Shown: one piece after another, positions 13,223-25,906 of the stretch
Position numbering within the stretch: position 1 is the first letter of the stretch
Layout: the number at the start of each line of letters is the position of its first letter
Source: Sophora flavescens
Taxonomy: Eukaryota; Streptophyta; Magnoliopsida; Fabales; Fabaceae
Assembly: GCA_030762895.1 (NCBI GenBank)
Contig: JAUPTC010000155.1
Coordinates: 21,334-85,333, forward strand
Reading direction: 5' to 3'
DNA: 64,000 nt
The notes under the pieces: model-generated
The model's database searches: none
The model's input: only the letters and a program-made list of their open reading frames with translations
What the model was told of the DNA's origin: nothing
Made by a program: the position numbers and the translations under genes

Positions 13223-14797
13223 GGGTTACGATTAGGGTTTTTGGTGAAAATTATGCTGGTGTCAAAATGATGCCTAACGGTTAGATTTGGGGTAAAATTA
13301 GGGTTGCGGGTCCACAGTAGGGTTCGGGTCAAAATTAGGGTTTGGGTCAAAAATTAGGCTTTAGGGTTTGAAATAGGGTTTTGGGTGAAATAGGGTTAGA
13401 ATTAGGGTTTTGGGTTAAAATTAGAGTTTGGTCAAATTTTGGGTTTAGGGTCAAAATTAGGTTTTGGGTCAAAAATAGGGTTAGAATTAGGGATTTGGGT
13501 CAAAATTAGGGCTTTGGGTTAAAATTACGGATTTGGGTTAAAATTAGGGTTTTGGTTTAAAATTAGGGTTTGGTCAAAATTAGGGTTCCGGTTCAAATTT
13601 AGGGTATCAGATCTATATTAGGGTTTGAAATAGGGTTTTGAGTTTAAAATATGGTTTTGGGTCAAAAATACGGTTAGAATTAGGGTTTTGGGTCAAAATT
13701 AGGGCTTTAGGTTAAAATTAGGGTTTGGGTCAAAATTTGGGTTTTGGGTCCAAATTAGGGTTTAGGGTTTGAACTTGGGTTTCGGGTTAAAACTAGGGTT
13801 TCGGATCAAAATTAGGGTTCTTGGTCAAATTCAGAGTTTAGTATCAAAATTAGGGTTTTAATTAGGGCTTTGTGTTAAAAATAGGGTTTTGGGTCAAAAA
13901 TAAGGTTAGAATTAGGGTTTGGGTTAAATTTAGGGTTTCGGGTCAAAATTCGGTTTCTGGGTCAAAATTAGGGTTTAGGGTTTGAAATAGGGTTAGAATT
14001 AGGCTTTTGGGTAAAATTAGGGTTTCGGGTCAAAATTAGGGTTCTGGATGAAATTTAGGGTCCAAATTATGGTTTAGGGTTTGAATTAGGTTGAGTTTAA
14101 AATAGGGTTTTGGGTCAAAAATAGGGTTGGAATTAGGATTTTGGGTTAAAATTAGGGTCTAGGTCAAATTTAAGGTTTAGGATCAAAATTAGGGTTTAGG
14201 GTTTGAATTAGGGTTTTGAGTTTAAAATAGGGTTTTGTGTCCAAATTAGGATTTGGTGTTAAATTAGGGTTTTGGGTCAAGGTTTGAATTAGGGTTTTGA
14301 GTTAAAAATAGGGTTTTGGGTCAAAATAGTGTTAATATTAGGGTTTTGGGTTAAAATTTAGGGTTTGGGTAAAAATTAGGGTAGGTCAAAATTAGGATTT
14401 ATGGTTTGATTTAGGGTTAGAATTAGGCATTTGGTAAAATTAGGGTTTTGGTCAAAAATAGGGTTCGGGTCTAATTTAGGGTTTAGGGTCAAAATTAGGG
14501 TTTTGGGTCAAATTTAAGGTTTAGGATCAAAATATGGGTTTTGGGTCAAAATAGGGTTTTGAGTTTAAAATAGGGTTTTGGGTCAAAAGATTGGTTTTGG
14601 GTCCAAAATTGGGTTTTGGGTCAAAATTAGGGTTTAGGGTTTGAATTATGGTTTTGAGTTAAAAATAGGGTTTTTGGTTGTGATTAGGGTTTAGTCAAAA
14701 TTAGGTTTTAGGTCAAATTTTGGTTTTATGGTTAAAGTTAGGGTTTAGGGTTTGAAATAGGGTTTTGAGTTTAAAATAGGGTTTTGGGTCAAAAATA
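13223..14797 (+). repeat. array A unit 7 with variant block (1575 bp)
   Basis: A substitution patch directly after the landmark, about 13240-13330 (ATTATGCTGG, GATGCCTAACGG), includes some of the most C-rich bases of the window. From about 13625 to 14090 it carries the same variant block as unit 4. It lacks the 15-bp word AATTAGGGTTTTGGG near 14502. Confidence 0.87.
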
Positions 14798-16399
14798 GGG
14801 TTACTATTAGGGTTTTGGGTTAAAAATTAGGGTTGTGTCAAAAGTAGGGCTTAGGGTTAGATTTTGGGTAAAATTAGGGTTTTGGGTCAAAATTAGGGTT
14901 GGGGTCAAAATTAGGGTTTGGGTCAAAATTAGGCTTTAGGGTTTGAAATAGGGTTTTGGGTCAGAAATAGGGTTAGAATTAGGGTTTTGGGTTAAAATTA
15001 GAGTTTCGGGTCAAATTTTGGGTTTAGGGTCAAAATTAGGTTTTTGGGTCAAAAATAGGGTTAGAATTAGGGATTTGGGTCAAAATTAGGGCTTTGGGTT
15101 AATATTAAGGATTTGGGTTACAATTAGGGTTTTGGTTTAAAATTAGGGTTTCGGGTCAAAATTAGGGTTCTGGGTCAAATTTAGGGTATCAGATCAATAT
15201 TAGGGTTTGAATTAGGGCTTTGTGTTAAAAATATGGTTTTGGGTCAAAAATAAGGTTAGAATTAGGGTTTTGGGTCAAAATTAGGGCTTTGGGTTAAAAT
15301 TAGGGTTTTGGGTCAAAATTTGGGTTTTGGGTCCAAATTAGGGTTTAGGTTTGAATTTGGGTTTTGGGTTAAAACTAGGGTTTCGGATCAAAATTATGGT
15401 TATGGGTCAAATTTAGAGTTAAGTATCAAAATTAGGGTTTGAATTAGGGCTTTGTGTTAAAAATAGGGTTTTGGGTCAAAAATAAGGTTAGAATTAGGGT
15501 TTTGGGTTAAAATTTAGTGTTTGGTCAAAATTAGGGTTTGGGTCAAAATTAGTGTTTAGGGTTTGAATTAGGGTTAGAATTATGCTTTTGGGTAAAATTA
15601 GTGTTTTGGGTCAAAATTACGGTTTGGGCCAAATTTAGGGTCCAAATTAGGGTTTAGGGTTCGAGTTAGGTTGAGTTTCAAATAGGGTTTTGGGTCTAAA
15701 ATAGGGTTGGAATTAGGATTTTGGGTTAAAATTAGGGTTACGGGTCAAATTTAAGGTTAAGGATCAAAATTAGGGTTTAGGGTTTGAATTAGGGTTTTGA
15801 GTTTAAAATAGGGTTTTGTGTCCAAATTAGCGATTTGGTGTTAAATTAGGGTTTTGGGTCAAGGTTTGAATTAGGGTTTTTGAGTTAAAAATAGGGTTTT
15901 GGGTCAAAATAGTGTTAAAATTAGGGTTTTGGGTTAAAATTTAGGGTTTGGGTAAAAATTAGGGTTAAGGTCAAAATTAGGATTTATGGTTTGATTTAGG
16001 GTTAGAATTAGGCATTTGGTAAAATTAGGGTTTGGTCAAAAATAGGGTTCGGGTCTAATTTAGGGTTTAGGAGTCAAAATTAGGGTTTTGGGAATTAGGG
16101 GTTTTGGGTCAAATTTAAGGTTTAGGATCAAAATATGGGTTTTGGGTCAAAATAGGGTTTTGAGTTTAAAATAGGGTTTTGGGTCAAAACATTGGTTTTG
16201 GGTCCAAAATTAGGGTTTGGGTCAAAATTAGGGTTTAGGGTTTGAATTAAGGTTTTGAGTTAAAAATAGGGTTTTGGGTTGAAATTAGGGTTTGAGTCAA
16301 AATTAGGTTTTGGGTCAAAATTTGGTTTTATGGTTAAAGTTAGGGTTTAGGGTTTGAAATAGTGTTTTGAGTTTAAAATAGGGTTTTGGGTCAAAAATA
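14798..16399 (+). repeat. array A unit 8 (1602 bp)
   Basis: The first unit of standard length with an intact GGGTTACTATTAG landmark. It has the full TTTCGGGTC/TTCTGGGTC words near 15147-15180 and TATCAGATC near 15188. It retains the extra 15-bp AATTAGGGGTTTTGGG word near 16092. Confidence 0.92.
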
Positions 16400-17978
16400 G
16401 GGTTACTATTAGGGTTTTGGGTTATAATTAGTGTTTTGTCATATTTAGTGCATATGGTTAGATTTTGGGTAATATTAGGGTTTCGGGTCTAAATTAGGGT
16501 TCGGGGTCAAAATTAGGGTTTGGGTCTATATTAGGCTTTAGGGTTTGAAATAGGGTTTTGGGTGAAATAGGGTTAGAATTAGGGTTTTGGGTTAAAATTA
16601 GAGTTTGGTCAAATTTTGGGTTTAGGGTCAAAATTAGGTTTTGGGTCAAAAATAGGGTTAGAATTAGGGATTTGGGTCAAAATTAGGGCTTTGGGTTAAA
16701 ATTACGGTTTGGGTTAAAATTAGGGTTTTGGTTTAAAATTAGGGTTTTGGTCAAAATTAGGGTTCCGGGTCAAATTTAGGTATCGAGATCAATATTAGGG
16801 TTTGAATTAGGGCTTTGTGTTAAAAATATGGTTTTGGGTCAAAAATAAGGTTAGAATTAGGGTTTTGGGTCAAAATTAGGGCTTTGGGTTAAAATTAGGG
16901 TTTTGGGTCAAAATTTGGGTTTTGGGTCCAAATTAGGGTTTAGGTTTGAATTTGGGTTTTGGGTTAAAACTAGGGTTTCGGATCAAAATTAGGGTTTGGG
17001 TCAAATTTAGAGTTTAGTATCAAAATTAGGGTTTGAATTAGGGCTTTGTGTTAAAAATAGGGTTTTGGGTCAAAAATAAGGTTAGAATTAGGTTATTGGG
17101 TAAAAATTTAGTCTTTCGGGTCAAAATTAGGGATCAGGGTCAAAATTAGTGTTTAGGGAAAGAATTAGGGTTAGAAAAATGCTTTAGGGAAAAAATAGTG
17201 TTTTGGGTCAAAATAACGGTACTGGGCCAAATTTAGGAGTCCAAATTAGGGTTTAGGGTTGAGTTAGGTTGAGTTTATAATATGGTTTTGGGTCTAAGTT
17301 AGTGTTGGAATTAGTTATTTGGTTTAAAATTAGGGTTCTGGGTCATTTTTATGGTTAAGGATGAAAATTAGGGTTTAGGGTTTTAATTAGTGTTTTGAGT
17401 TTAAAATAGGGTTTTGTGTCCAAATTAGCGATTTGGTGTTAAATTAGGGTTTTGGGTCAAGGTTTGAATTAGGGTTCTGAGTTAAAAATAGGGTTTTGGG
17501 TCAAAATAGTGTTAAAATTAGGGTTGTGGGTTAAAATTTAGGGTTTGGGTAAAAATTAGGGTTAGGTCAAAATTAGGATTTATGGTTTGATTTAGGGTTA
17601 GAATTAGGCATTTGGTAAAATTAGGGTTTGGTCAAAAATAGGGTTCGGGTCTAATTTTGGGTTTAGGGTCAAAATTAGGGTTTTGGGTCAAATTTTAGGT
17701 TTAGGATCAAAATATGGGTTTTGGGTCAAAATAGGGTTTTGAGTTTAAAATAGGGTTTTGGGTCAAAACATTGGTTTTGGGTCCAAAATTGGGTTTTAGG
17801 TCAAAATTAGGGTTTAGGGTTTGAATTAAGGTTTTGAGTTAAAAATAGGGTTTTGGGTTGAAATTAGGGTTTTAGTCAAAATTAGGTTTTGGGTCAAATT
17901 TTGGTTTTATGGTTAAAGTTAGGGTTTAGGGTTTGAAATAGGGTTTTGAGTTTAAAATAGGGTTTTGGGTCAAAAATA
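16400..17978 (+). repeat. array A unit 9 (1579 bp)
   Basis: It has two dense substitution patches: about 16425-16530 (TTATAATTAGTG, CATATTTAGTGCATATGG) and about 17090-17400 (GGGAAAGAATTAGGG, GAAAAATGCTTTAGGG). The flanks are otherwise close to consensus. It lacks the 15-bp AATTAGGGTTTTGGG word near 17680. Confidence 0.9.
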
Positions 17979-19568
17979 GGGTTACTATTAGGGTTTTGGG
18001 TTAAAATTAGGGTTGTGTCAAAATGAGCTTAGGGTTAGATTTTGGGTAAAATTAGGGTTTTGGTCAAAATTAGGGTTAGGGGTCAAAATTAGGGTTTGGG
18101 TCAAAATTAGGCTTTAGGGTTTGAAATAGGGTTTTGGGTGAAATAGGGTTAGAATTAGGGTTTTGGGTTAAAATTAGAGTTTGGTCAAATTTTGGGTTTA
18201 GGGTCAAAATTAGGTTTTGGGTCAAAAATAGGGTTAGAATTAGGGATTTGGGTCAAAATTAGGGCTTTGGGTTAAAATTACGGTTTGGGTTAAAATTAGG
18301 GTTTTGGTTTAAAATTAGGGTTTTGGTCAAAATTAGGGTTGGGTCAAATTTAGGGTATCGGATCAATATTAGGGTTTGAATTAGGGCTTTGTGTTAAAAA
18401 TATGGTTTTGGGTCAAAAATAAGGTTAGAATTAGGGTTTTGGGTCAAAATTTGGGCTTTGGGTTAAAATTAGGGTTTTGGGTCAAAATTTGTGTTTTGGT
18501 TCAAAATTAGTGTTTAGGTTTTTATTTGGTTTTTGGTTTAAAAGTTGGGTTTGGGATAAAAATTAGTGTTCTGGGTCAAATTTAGGGTTTTATTTCAAAA
18601 TTAGGGTTTAAATTAGGGCTTTGTGTTAAAAATAGGGTTTTGGGTCAAAATTATGGTTAGAATTAGGGTTTTGGGTTAAAATTTAGGGTTCTGGGTCAAA
18701 TTTAGGTTTTAGGATCAAAATTAGGGTTTATGGTTTGAATTAGGGTTAGAATTATGCTTTTGGGTAAAATTAGTGTTTTGGGTCAAAATTACGGTTTGGG
18801 CCACATTTAGGGTCCAAATTAGGGTTTAGGGTTTGAGTTAGGTTGAGTTTCAAATAGGGTTTTGGGTCTAAAATAGGGTTGGAATTAGGATTTTAGGTTA
18901 AAATTAGGGTTTGGGTCAAATTTAAGGTTTAGGATCAAAATTAGGGTTTAGGGTTTGAATTAGGGTTTTGAGTTTAAAATAGGGTTTTGTGTCCAAATTA
19001 GCGATTTGGTGTTAAATTAGGGTTTTGGGTCAAGGTTTGAATTAGGGTTTTGAGTTAAAAATAGGGTTTTGGGTCAAAATAGTGTTAAAATTAGGGTTTT
19101 GGGTTAAAATTTAGGGTTTGGGTAAAAATTAGGGTTTGGGTCAAAATTAGGATTTATGGTTTGATTTAGGGTTAGAATTAGGCATTTGGTAAAATTAGGG
19201 TTTTGGTCAAAAATAGGGTTCGGGTCTAATTTAGGGTTTAGGGTCAAAATTAGGGTTTTGGGAATTAGGGTTTTGGGTCAAATTTAAGGTTTAGGATCAA
19301 AATATGGGTTTTGGGTCAAAATAGGGTTTTGAGTTTAAAATAGGGTTTTGGGTCAAAACATTGGTTTTGGGTCCAAAATTGGGTTTTGGGTCAAAATTAG
19401 GGTTTAGGGTTTGAATTAAGGTTTTGAGTTAAAAATAGGGTTTTGGGTTGAAATTAGGGTTTGAGTCAAAATTGGGTTTTAGGTCAAATTTTGGTTTTAT
19501 GGTTAAAGTTAGGGTTTAGGGTTTGAAATAGGGTTTTGAGTTTAAAATAGGGTTTTGGGTCAAAAATA
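17979..19568 (+). repeat. array A unit 10 (1590 bp)
   Basis: Standard order with a substitution patch at about 18485-18720. The 15-bp AATTAGGGTTTTGGG word is present near 19264, unlike units 9 and 11. Confidence 0.92.
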
Positions 19569-21128
19569 GGGTTACTATTAGGGTTTTGGGTTAAAATTAG
19601 GGTTGTGTCAAAATTAGGGCTTAGGGTTAGATTTTGGGTAAAATTAGGGTTTGGTCAAAATTAGGGTTTGGGGTCAAAATTAGGGTTTGGGTCAAAATTA
19701 GGCTTTAGGGTTTGAAATAGGGTTTTGGGTCGAAATAGGGTTAGAATTAGGGTTTTGGGTTAAAATTAGAGTTTGGTCAAATTTTGGGTTTAGGGTCAAA
19801 ATTAGGTTTTGGGTCAAAAATAGGGTTAGAATTAGGGATTTGGGTCAAAATTAGGGCTTTGGGTTAAAATTACGGATTTGGGTTAAAATTAGGGTTTTGG
19901 TTTAAAATTAGGGTTTGGTCAAAATTAGGGTTTGGGTCAAATTTAGGGTATCGGATCAATATTAGGGTTTGAATTAGGGCTTTGTGTTAAAAATATGGTT
20001 TTGGGTCAAAAATAAGGTTAGAATTAGGGTTTTGGGTCAAAATTAGGGCTTTGAGTTAAAATTAGGGTTTTGGGTCAAAATTTGGGTTTTGGGTCCAAAT
20101 TAGGGTTTAGGTTTGAATTTGGGTTTTGGGTTAAAACTAGGGTTTGGATCAAAATTAGGGTTTGGGTCAAATTTAGAGTTTAGTATCAAAATTAGGGTTT
20201 GAATTAGGGCTTTGTGTTAAAAATAGGGTTTTGGGTCAAAAATAAGGTTAGAATTAGGGTTTTGGGTTAAAATTTAGGGTTTGGTCAAAATTAGGGTTCT
20301 GGGTCAAAATTAGTGTTTAGGGTTTGAATTAGGGTTAGAATTATGCTTTTGGGTAAAATTAGTGTTTTGGGTCAAAATTAGGGTTTGGGCCAAATTTAGG
20401 GTCCAAATTAGGGTTTAGGGTTCGAGTTAGGTTGAGTTTCAAATAGGGTTTTGGGTCTAAAATAGGGTTGGAATTAGGATTTTGGGTTAAAATTAGGGTT
20501 GGGTCAAATTTAAGGTTAAGGATCAAAATTAGGGTTTAGGGTTTGAATTAGGGTTTTGAGTTTAAAATAGGGTTTTGTGTCCAAATTAGCGATTTGGTGT
20601 TAAATTAGGGTTTTGGGTCAAGGTTTGAATTAGGGTTTTGAGTTAAAAATAGGGTTTTGGGTCAAAATAGTGTTAAAATTAGGGTTTTGGGTTAAAATTT
20701 AGGGTTTCGGGTAAAAATTAGGGTTCTGGGTCAAAATTAGGATTTATGGTTTGATTTAGGGTTAGAATTAGGCATTTGGTAAAATTAGGGTTTCGGGTCA
20801 AAAATAGGGTTCCGGGTCTAATTTAGGGTTTAGGGTCAAAATTAGGGTTTTGGGTCAAATTTAAGGTTTAGGATCAAAATATGGGTTTTGGGTCAAAATA
20901 GGGTTTTGAGTTTAAAATAGGGTTTTGGGTCAAAACATTGGTTTTGGGTCCAAAATTGGGTTTTGGGTCAAAATTAGGGTTTAGGGTTTGAATTAAGGTT
21001 TTGAGTTAAAAATAGGGTTTTGGGTTGAAATTAGGGTTTCGAGTCAAAATTAGGTTTTTGGGTCAAATTTTGGTTTTATGGTTAAAGTTAGGGTTTAGGG
21101 TTTGAAATAGGGTTTGGGGTCAAAAATA
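19569..21128 (+). repeat. array A unit 11 (1560 bp)
   Basis: Short because it lacks the 15-bp AATTAGGGTTTTGGG word near 20850 and about 20 bp (the GAGTTTAAAATAGGG word) at about 21114, just before the next landmark. Words near 20705-20820 (TTTCGGGTAAAAA, TTCTGGG, TTCCGGGTC) are complete. Confidence 0.92.
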
Positions 21129-22726
21129 GGGTTACTATTAGGGTTTTGGGTTAAAATTAGGGTTGTGTCAAAATTAGGGCTTAGGGTTAGATTTTGGGTA
21201 AAATTAGGGTTTCGGGTCAAAATTAGGGTTCGGGGTCAAAATTAGGGTTTGGGTCAAAATTAGGCTTTAGGGTTTGAAATAGGGTTTTGGGTCAGAAATA
21301 GGGTTAGAATTAGGGTTTTGGGTTAAAATTAGAGTTTCGGGTCAAATTTTGGGTTTAGGGTCAAAATTAGGTTTTTGGGTCAAAAATAGGGTTAGAATTA
21401 GGGATTTGGGTCAAAATTAGGGCTTTGGGTTAAAATTACTGATTTGGGTTAAAATTAGGGTTTTGGTTTAAAATTAGGGTTTCGGGTCAAAATTAGGGTT
21501 CTGGGTCAAATTTAGGGTATCAGATCAATATTAGGGTTTGAATTAGGGCTTTGTGTTAAAAATATGGTTTTGGGTCAAAAATAAGGTTAGAATTAGGGTT
21601 TTGGGTCAAAATTAGGGCTTTGGGTTAAAATTAGGGTTTTGGGTCAAAATTTGGGTTTTGGGTCAAATTTAGGGTATAGGGTTTGAATTAGGGTTTTGCG
21701 TTTAAAATAGGGTTTTGGGTCAAAATAGGGTTCTGGGTCAAATTTAGAGTTTAGTATCAAAATTAGGGTTTGAATTAGGGCTTTGTGTTAAAATTAGGGT
21801 TTTGGGTCAAAAATAAGGTTAGAATTAGGGTTTTGGGTTAAAATTTAGGGTTTGGTCAAAATTAGGGTTTGGGTCAAAATTAGTGTTTAGGGTTTGAATT
21901 AGGGTTAGAATTATGCTTTTGGGTAAAATTAGTGTTTTGGGTCAAAATTACGGTTTGGGCCAAATTTAGGGTCCAAATTAGGGTTTAGGGTTCGAGTTAG
22001 GTTGAGTTTCAAATAGGGTTTTGGGTCTAAAATAGGGTTGGAATTAGGATTTTGGGTTAAAATTAGGGTTTGGGTCAAATTTAAGGTTAAGGATCAAAAT
22101 GAGGGTTTAGGGTTTGAATTAGGGTTTTGAGTTTAAAATAGGGTTTGGTGTCCAAATTAGCGATTTGGTGTTAAATTAGGGTTTTGGGTCAAGGTTTGAA
22201 TTAGGGTTTTGAGTTAAAAATAGGGTTTTGGGTCAAAATAGTGTTAAAATTAGGGTTTTGGGTTAAAATTTATGGTTTCGGGTAAAAATTAGGGTTCGGG
22301 TCAAAATTAGGATTTATGGTTTGATTTAGGGTTAGAATTAGGCATTTGGTAAAATTAGGTTTTGGTCAAAAATAGGGTTCGGGTCTAATTTAGGGTTTAG
22401 GGTCAAAATTAGGGTTTTGGGAATTAGGTTTTGGGTCAAATTTCAGGATTAGGATCAAAATATGGGTTTTGGGTCAAAATAGGGTTTTGAGTTTAAAATA
22501 GGGTTTTGGGTCAAAACATTGGTTTTGGGTCCAAAATTGGGTTTTGGGTCAAAATTAGGGTTTAGGGTTTGAATTAAGGTTTTGAGTTAAAAATAGGGTT
22601 TTGGGTTGAAATTAGGGTTTGAGTCAAAATTAGGTTTTGGGTCAAATTTTGTTTTTATGTTTATATTTAGGGTTTAGGGTTTGAAATAGGGTTTTGAGTT
22701 TAAAATAGGGTTTTGGGTCAAAAATA
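21129..22726 (+). repeat. array A unit 12 (1598 bp)
   Basis: Near 21655-21740 the usual words (GGGTCCAAATTAGGG, GGTTAAAACTAGGG, TTTCGGATC) are replaced by GGGTATAGGGTTTG, GCGTTTAAAATAGGG and AAAATAGGGTTCTGGG, a likely patch from another word of the array. The rest is standard. Confidence 0.92.
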
Positions 22727-24313
22727 GGGTTACTATTAGGGTTTTGGGTTAAAATTAGGGTTGTGTCAAAATTAGGGCTTAGGGTTAGATTTTGGGTAAA
22801 ATTAGGGTTTGGTCAAAATTAGGGTTCGGGGTCAAAATTAGGGTTTGGGTCAAAATTAGGCTTTAGGGTTTGAAATAGGGTTTTGGGTCGAAATAGGGTT
22901 AGAATTAGGGTTTTGGGTTAAAATTAGAGTTTGGTCAAATTTTGGGTTTAGGGTCAAAATTAGGTTTTGGGTCAAAAATAGGGTTAGAATTAGGGATTTG
23001 GGTCAAAATTAGGGCTTTGGGTTAAAATTACGGATTTGGGTTAAAATTAGGGTTTTGGTTTAAAATTAGGGTTTTGGTCAAAATTAGGGTTCAGGTCAAA
23101 TTTAGGGTATCGAGATCAATATTAGGGTTTGAATTAGGGCTTTGTGTTAAAAATATGGTTTTGGGTCAAAAATAAGGTTAGAATTAGGGTTTTGGGTCAA
23201 AATTTGGGATTTGGGTTAAAATTAGGGTTTTGGGTCAAAATTTGGTTTTTGGGTCAAAATTAGTTTTTAGTTTTTTATTTGGGTTTTGTGTTAAAAGTAG
23301 GGTGTCGGATCAAAGTTAGGGTTTGGGTCAAATTTAGAGTTTAGTATCAAAATTAGGGTTTGAATTAGGGCTTTGTGTTAAAAATAGGGTTTTGGGTCAA
23401 AAATAAGGTTAGAATTAGGGTTTTGGGTTAAAATTTAGGGTTTGGTCAAAATTAGGGTTCGGGTCAAAATTAGTGTTTAGGGTTTGAATTAGGGTTAGAA
23501 TTATGCTTTTGGGTAAAATTAGTGTTTTGGGTCAAAATTACGGTTGGGCCAAATTTAGGGTCCAAATTAGGGTTTAGGGTTGAGTTAGGTTGAGTTTCAA
23601 ATAGGGTTTTGGGTCTAAAATAGGGTTGGAATTAGGATTTTGGGTTAAAATTAGGGTTGGGTCAAATTTAAGGTTAAGGATAAAAATTAGGGTTTAGGGT
23701 TTGAATTAGGGTTTTGAGTTTAAAATAGGGTTTTGTGTCCAAATTAGCGATTTGGTGTTAAATTAGGGTTTTGGGTCAAGGTTTGAATTAGGGTTTTGAG
23801 TTAAAAATAGGGTTTTGGGTCAAAATAGTGTTAAAATTAGGGTTTTGGGTTAAAATTTAGGGTTTCGGGTAAAAATTAGGGTTAGGTCAAAATTAGGATT
23901 TATGGTTTGATTTAGGGTTAGAATTAGGCATTTGGTAAAATTAGGGTTTGGTCAAAAATAGGGTTCGGGTCTTATTTAGGGTTTCGGGTCAAAATTAGGG
24001 TTTTGGGAATTAGGGTTTTGGGTCAAATTTAAGGTTTAGGATCAAAATATGGGTTTTGGGTCAAAATAGGGTTTTGAGTTTAAAATAGGGTTTTGGGTCA
24101 AAACATTGGTTTTGGGTCCAAAATTGGGTTTTGGGTCAAAATTAGGGTTTAGGGTTTGAATTAAGGTTTTGAGTTAAATATAGGGTTTTGGGTTGAAATT
24201 AGGGTTTGAGTCAAAATTAGGTTTTGGGTCAAATTTTGGTTTTATGGTTAAAGTTAGGGTTTAGGGTTTGAAATAGGGTTTTGAGTTTAAAATAGGGTTT
24301 TGGGTCAAAAATA
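22727..24313 (+). repeat. array A unit 13 (1587 bp)
   Basis: Standard order. A substitution patch lies at about 23205-23320 (TAGTTTTTAGTTTTTTATTTGGG). The diagnostic variant AAGGATAAAAATTAG (for AAGGATCAAAATTAG) lies near 23675. Confidence 0.93.
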
Positions 24314-25906
24314 GGGTTACTATTAGGGTTTTGGGTTAAAATTAGGGTTGTGTCAAAATTAGGGCTTAGGGTTAGATTTTGGGTAAAATTAGGGTTTTGG
24401 TCAAAATTAGGGTTGGGGTCAAAATTAGGGTTTGGGTCAAAATTAGGCTTTAGGGTTTGAAATAGGGTTTTGGGTGAAATAGGGTTAGAATTAGGGTTTT
24501 GGGTTAAAATTAGAGTTTGGGTCAAATTTTGGGTTTAGGGTCAAAATTAGGTTTTGGGTCAAAAATAGGGTTAGAATTAGGGATTTGGGTCAAAATTAGG
24601 GCTTTGGGTTAAAATTACGGATTTGGGTTAAAATTAGGGTTTTGGTTTAAAATTAGGGTTTTGGTCAAAATTAGGGTTGGGTCAAATTTAGGGTATCAGA
24701 TCAATATTAGGGTTTGAATTAGGGCTTTGTGTTAAAAATATGGTTTTGGGTCAAAAATAAGGTTAGAATTAGGGTTTTGGGTCAAAATTAGGGCTTTGGG
24801 TTAAAATTAGGGTTTTGGGTCAAAATTTGGGTTTTGGGTCCAAATTAGGGTTTAGGTTTGAATTTGGGTTTTGGGTTAAAACTAGGGTTTCGGATCAAAA
24901 TTAGGGTTTGGGTCAAATTTAGAGTTCAGGATCAAAATTAGGGTTTGAATTAGGGCTTTGTGTTAAAAATAGGGTTTTGGGTCAAAAATAAGGTTAGAAT
25001 TAGGGTTTTGGGTTAAAATTTAGGGTTTGGTCAAAATTAGGGTTTGGGTCAAAATTAGTGTTTAGGGTTTGAATTAGGGTTAGAATTATGCTTTTGGGTA
25101 AAATTAGTGTTTTGGGTCAAAATTACGGTTCTGGGCCAAATTTAGGGTCCAAATTAGGGTTTAGGGTTCGAGTTAGGTTGAGTTTCAAATAGGGTTTTGG
25201 GTCTAAAATAGGGTTGGAATTAGGATTTTGGGTTAAAATTAGGGTTCTGGGTCAAATTTAAGGTTAAGGATAAAAATTAGGGTTTAGGGTTTGAATTAGG
25301 GTTTTGAGTTTAAAATAGGGTTTTGTGTCCAAATTAGCGATTTGGTGTTAAATTAGGGTTTTGGGTCAAGGTTTGAATTAGGGTTTTGAGTTAAAAATAG
25401 GGTTTTGGGTCAAAATAGTGTTAAAATTAGGGTTTTGGGTTAAAATTTAGGGTTTCGGGTAAAAATTAGGGTTTAGGTCAAAATTAGGATTTATGGTTTG
25501 ATTTAGGGTTAGAATTAGGCATTTGGTAAAATTAGGGTTTTGGTCAAAAATAGGGTTCGGGTCTAATTTAGGGTTTAGGGTCAAAATTAGGGTTTTGGGA
25601 ATTAGGGTTTTGGGTCAAATTTAAGGTTTAGGATCAAAATATGGGTTTTGGGTCAAAATAGGGTTTTGAGTTTAAAATAGGGTTTTGGGTCAAAACATTG
25701 GTTTTGGGTCCAAAATTGGGTTTTGGGTCAAAATTAGGGTTTAGGGTTTGAATTAAGGTTTTGAGTTAAAAATAGGGTTTTGGGTTGAAATTAGGGTTTG
25801 AGTCAAAATTAGGTTTTTGGGTCAAATTTTGGTTTTATGGTTAAAGTTAGGGTTTAGGGTTTGAAATAGGGTTTTGAGTTTAAAATAGGGTTTTGGGTCA
25901 AAAATA
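24314..25906 (+). repeat. array A unit 14 (1593 bp)
   Basis: Close to consensus. It carries the AAGGATAAAAATTAG variant near 25266, as in unit 13. Many TTTCGGG/TTCTGGG words are reduced by one or two bases. Confidence 0.93.

Noticed and set aside
24229..24525. 98-codon minus-strand open frame rich in Asn, Pro, Phe, Asp and Thr
   Set aside because: It is a translation of the complementary repeat (CCCTAA and CCAAAA words) and has no domain, signal or composition of a real protein. Its C-terminal part recurs as a 70-codon frame at 25822-26034, 29026-29238, 30627-30839 and 38654-38866, spaced by whole multiples of about 1.6 kb, and is broken by one-base changes in other units.
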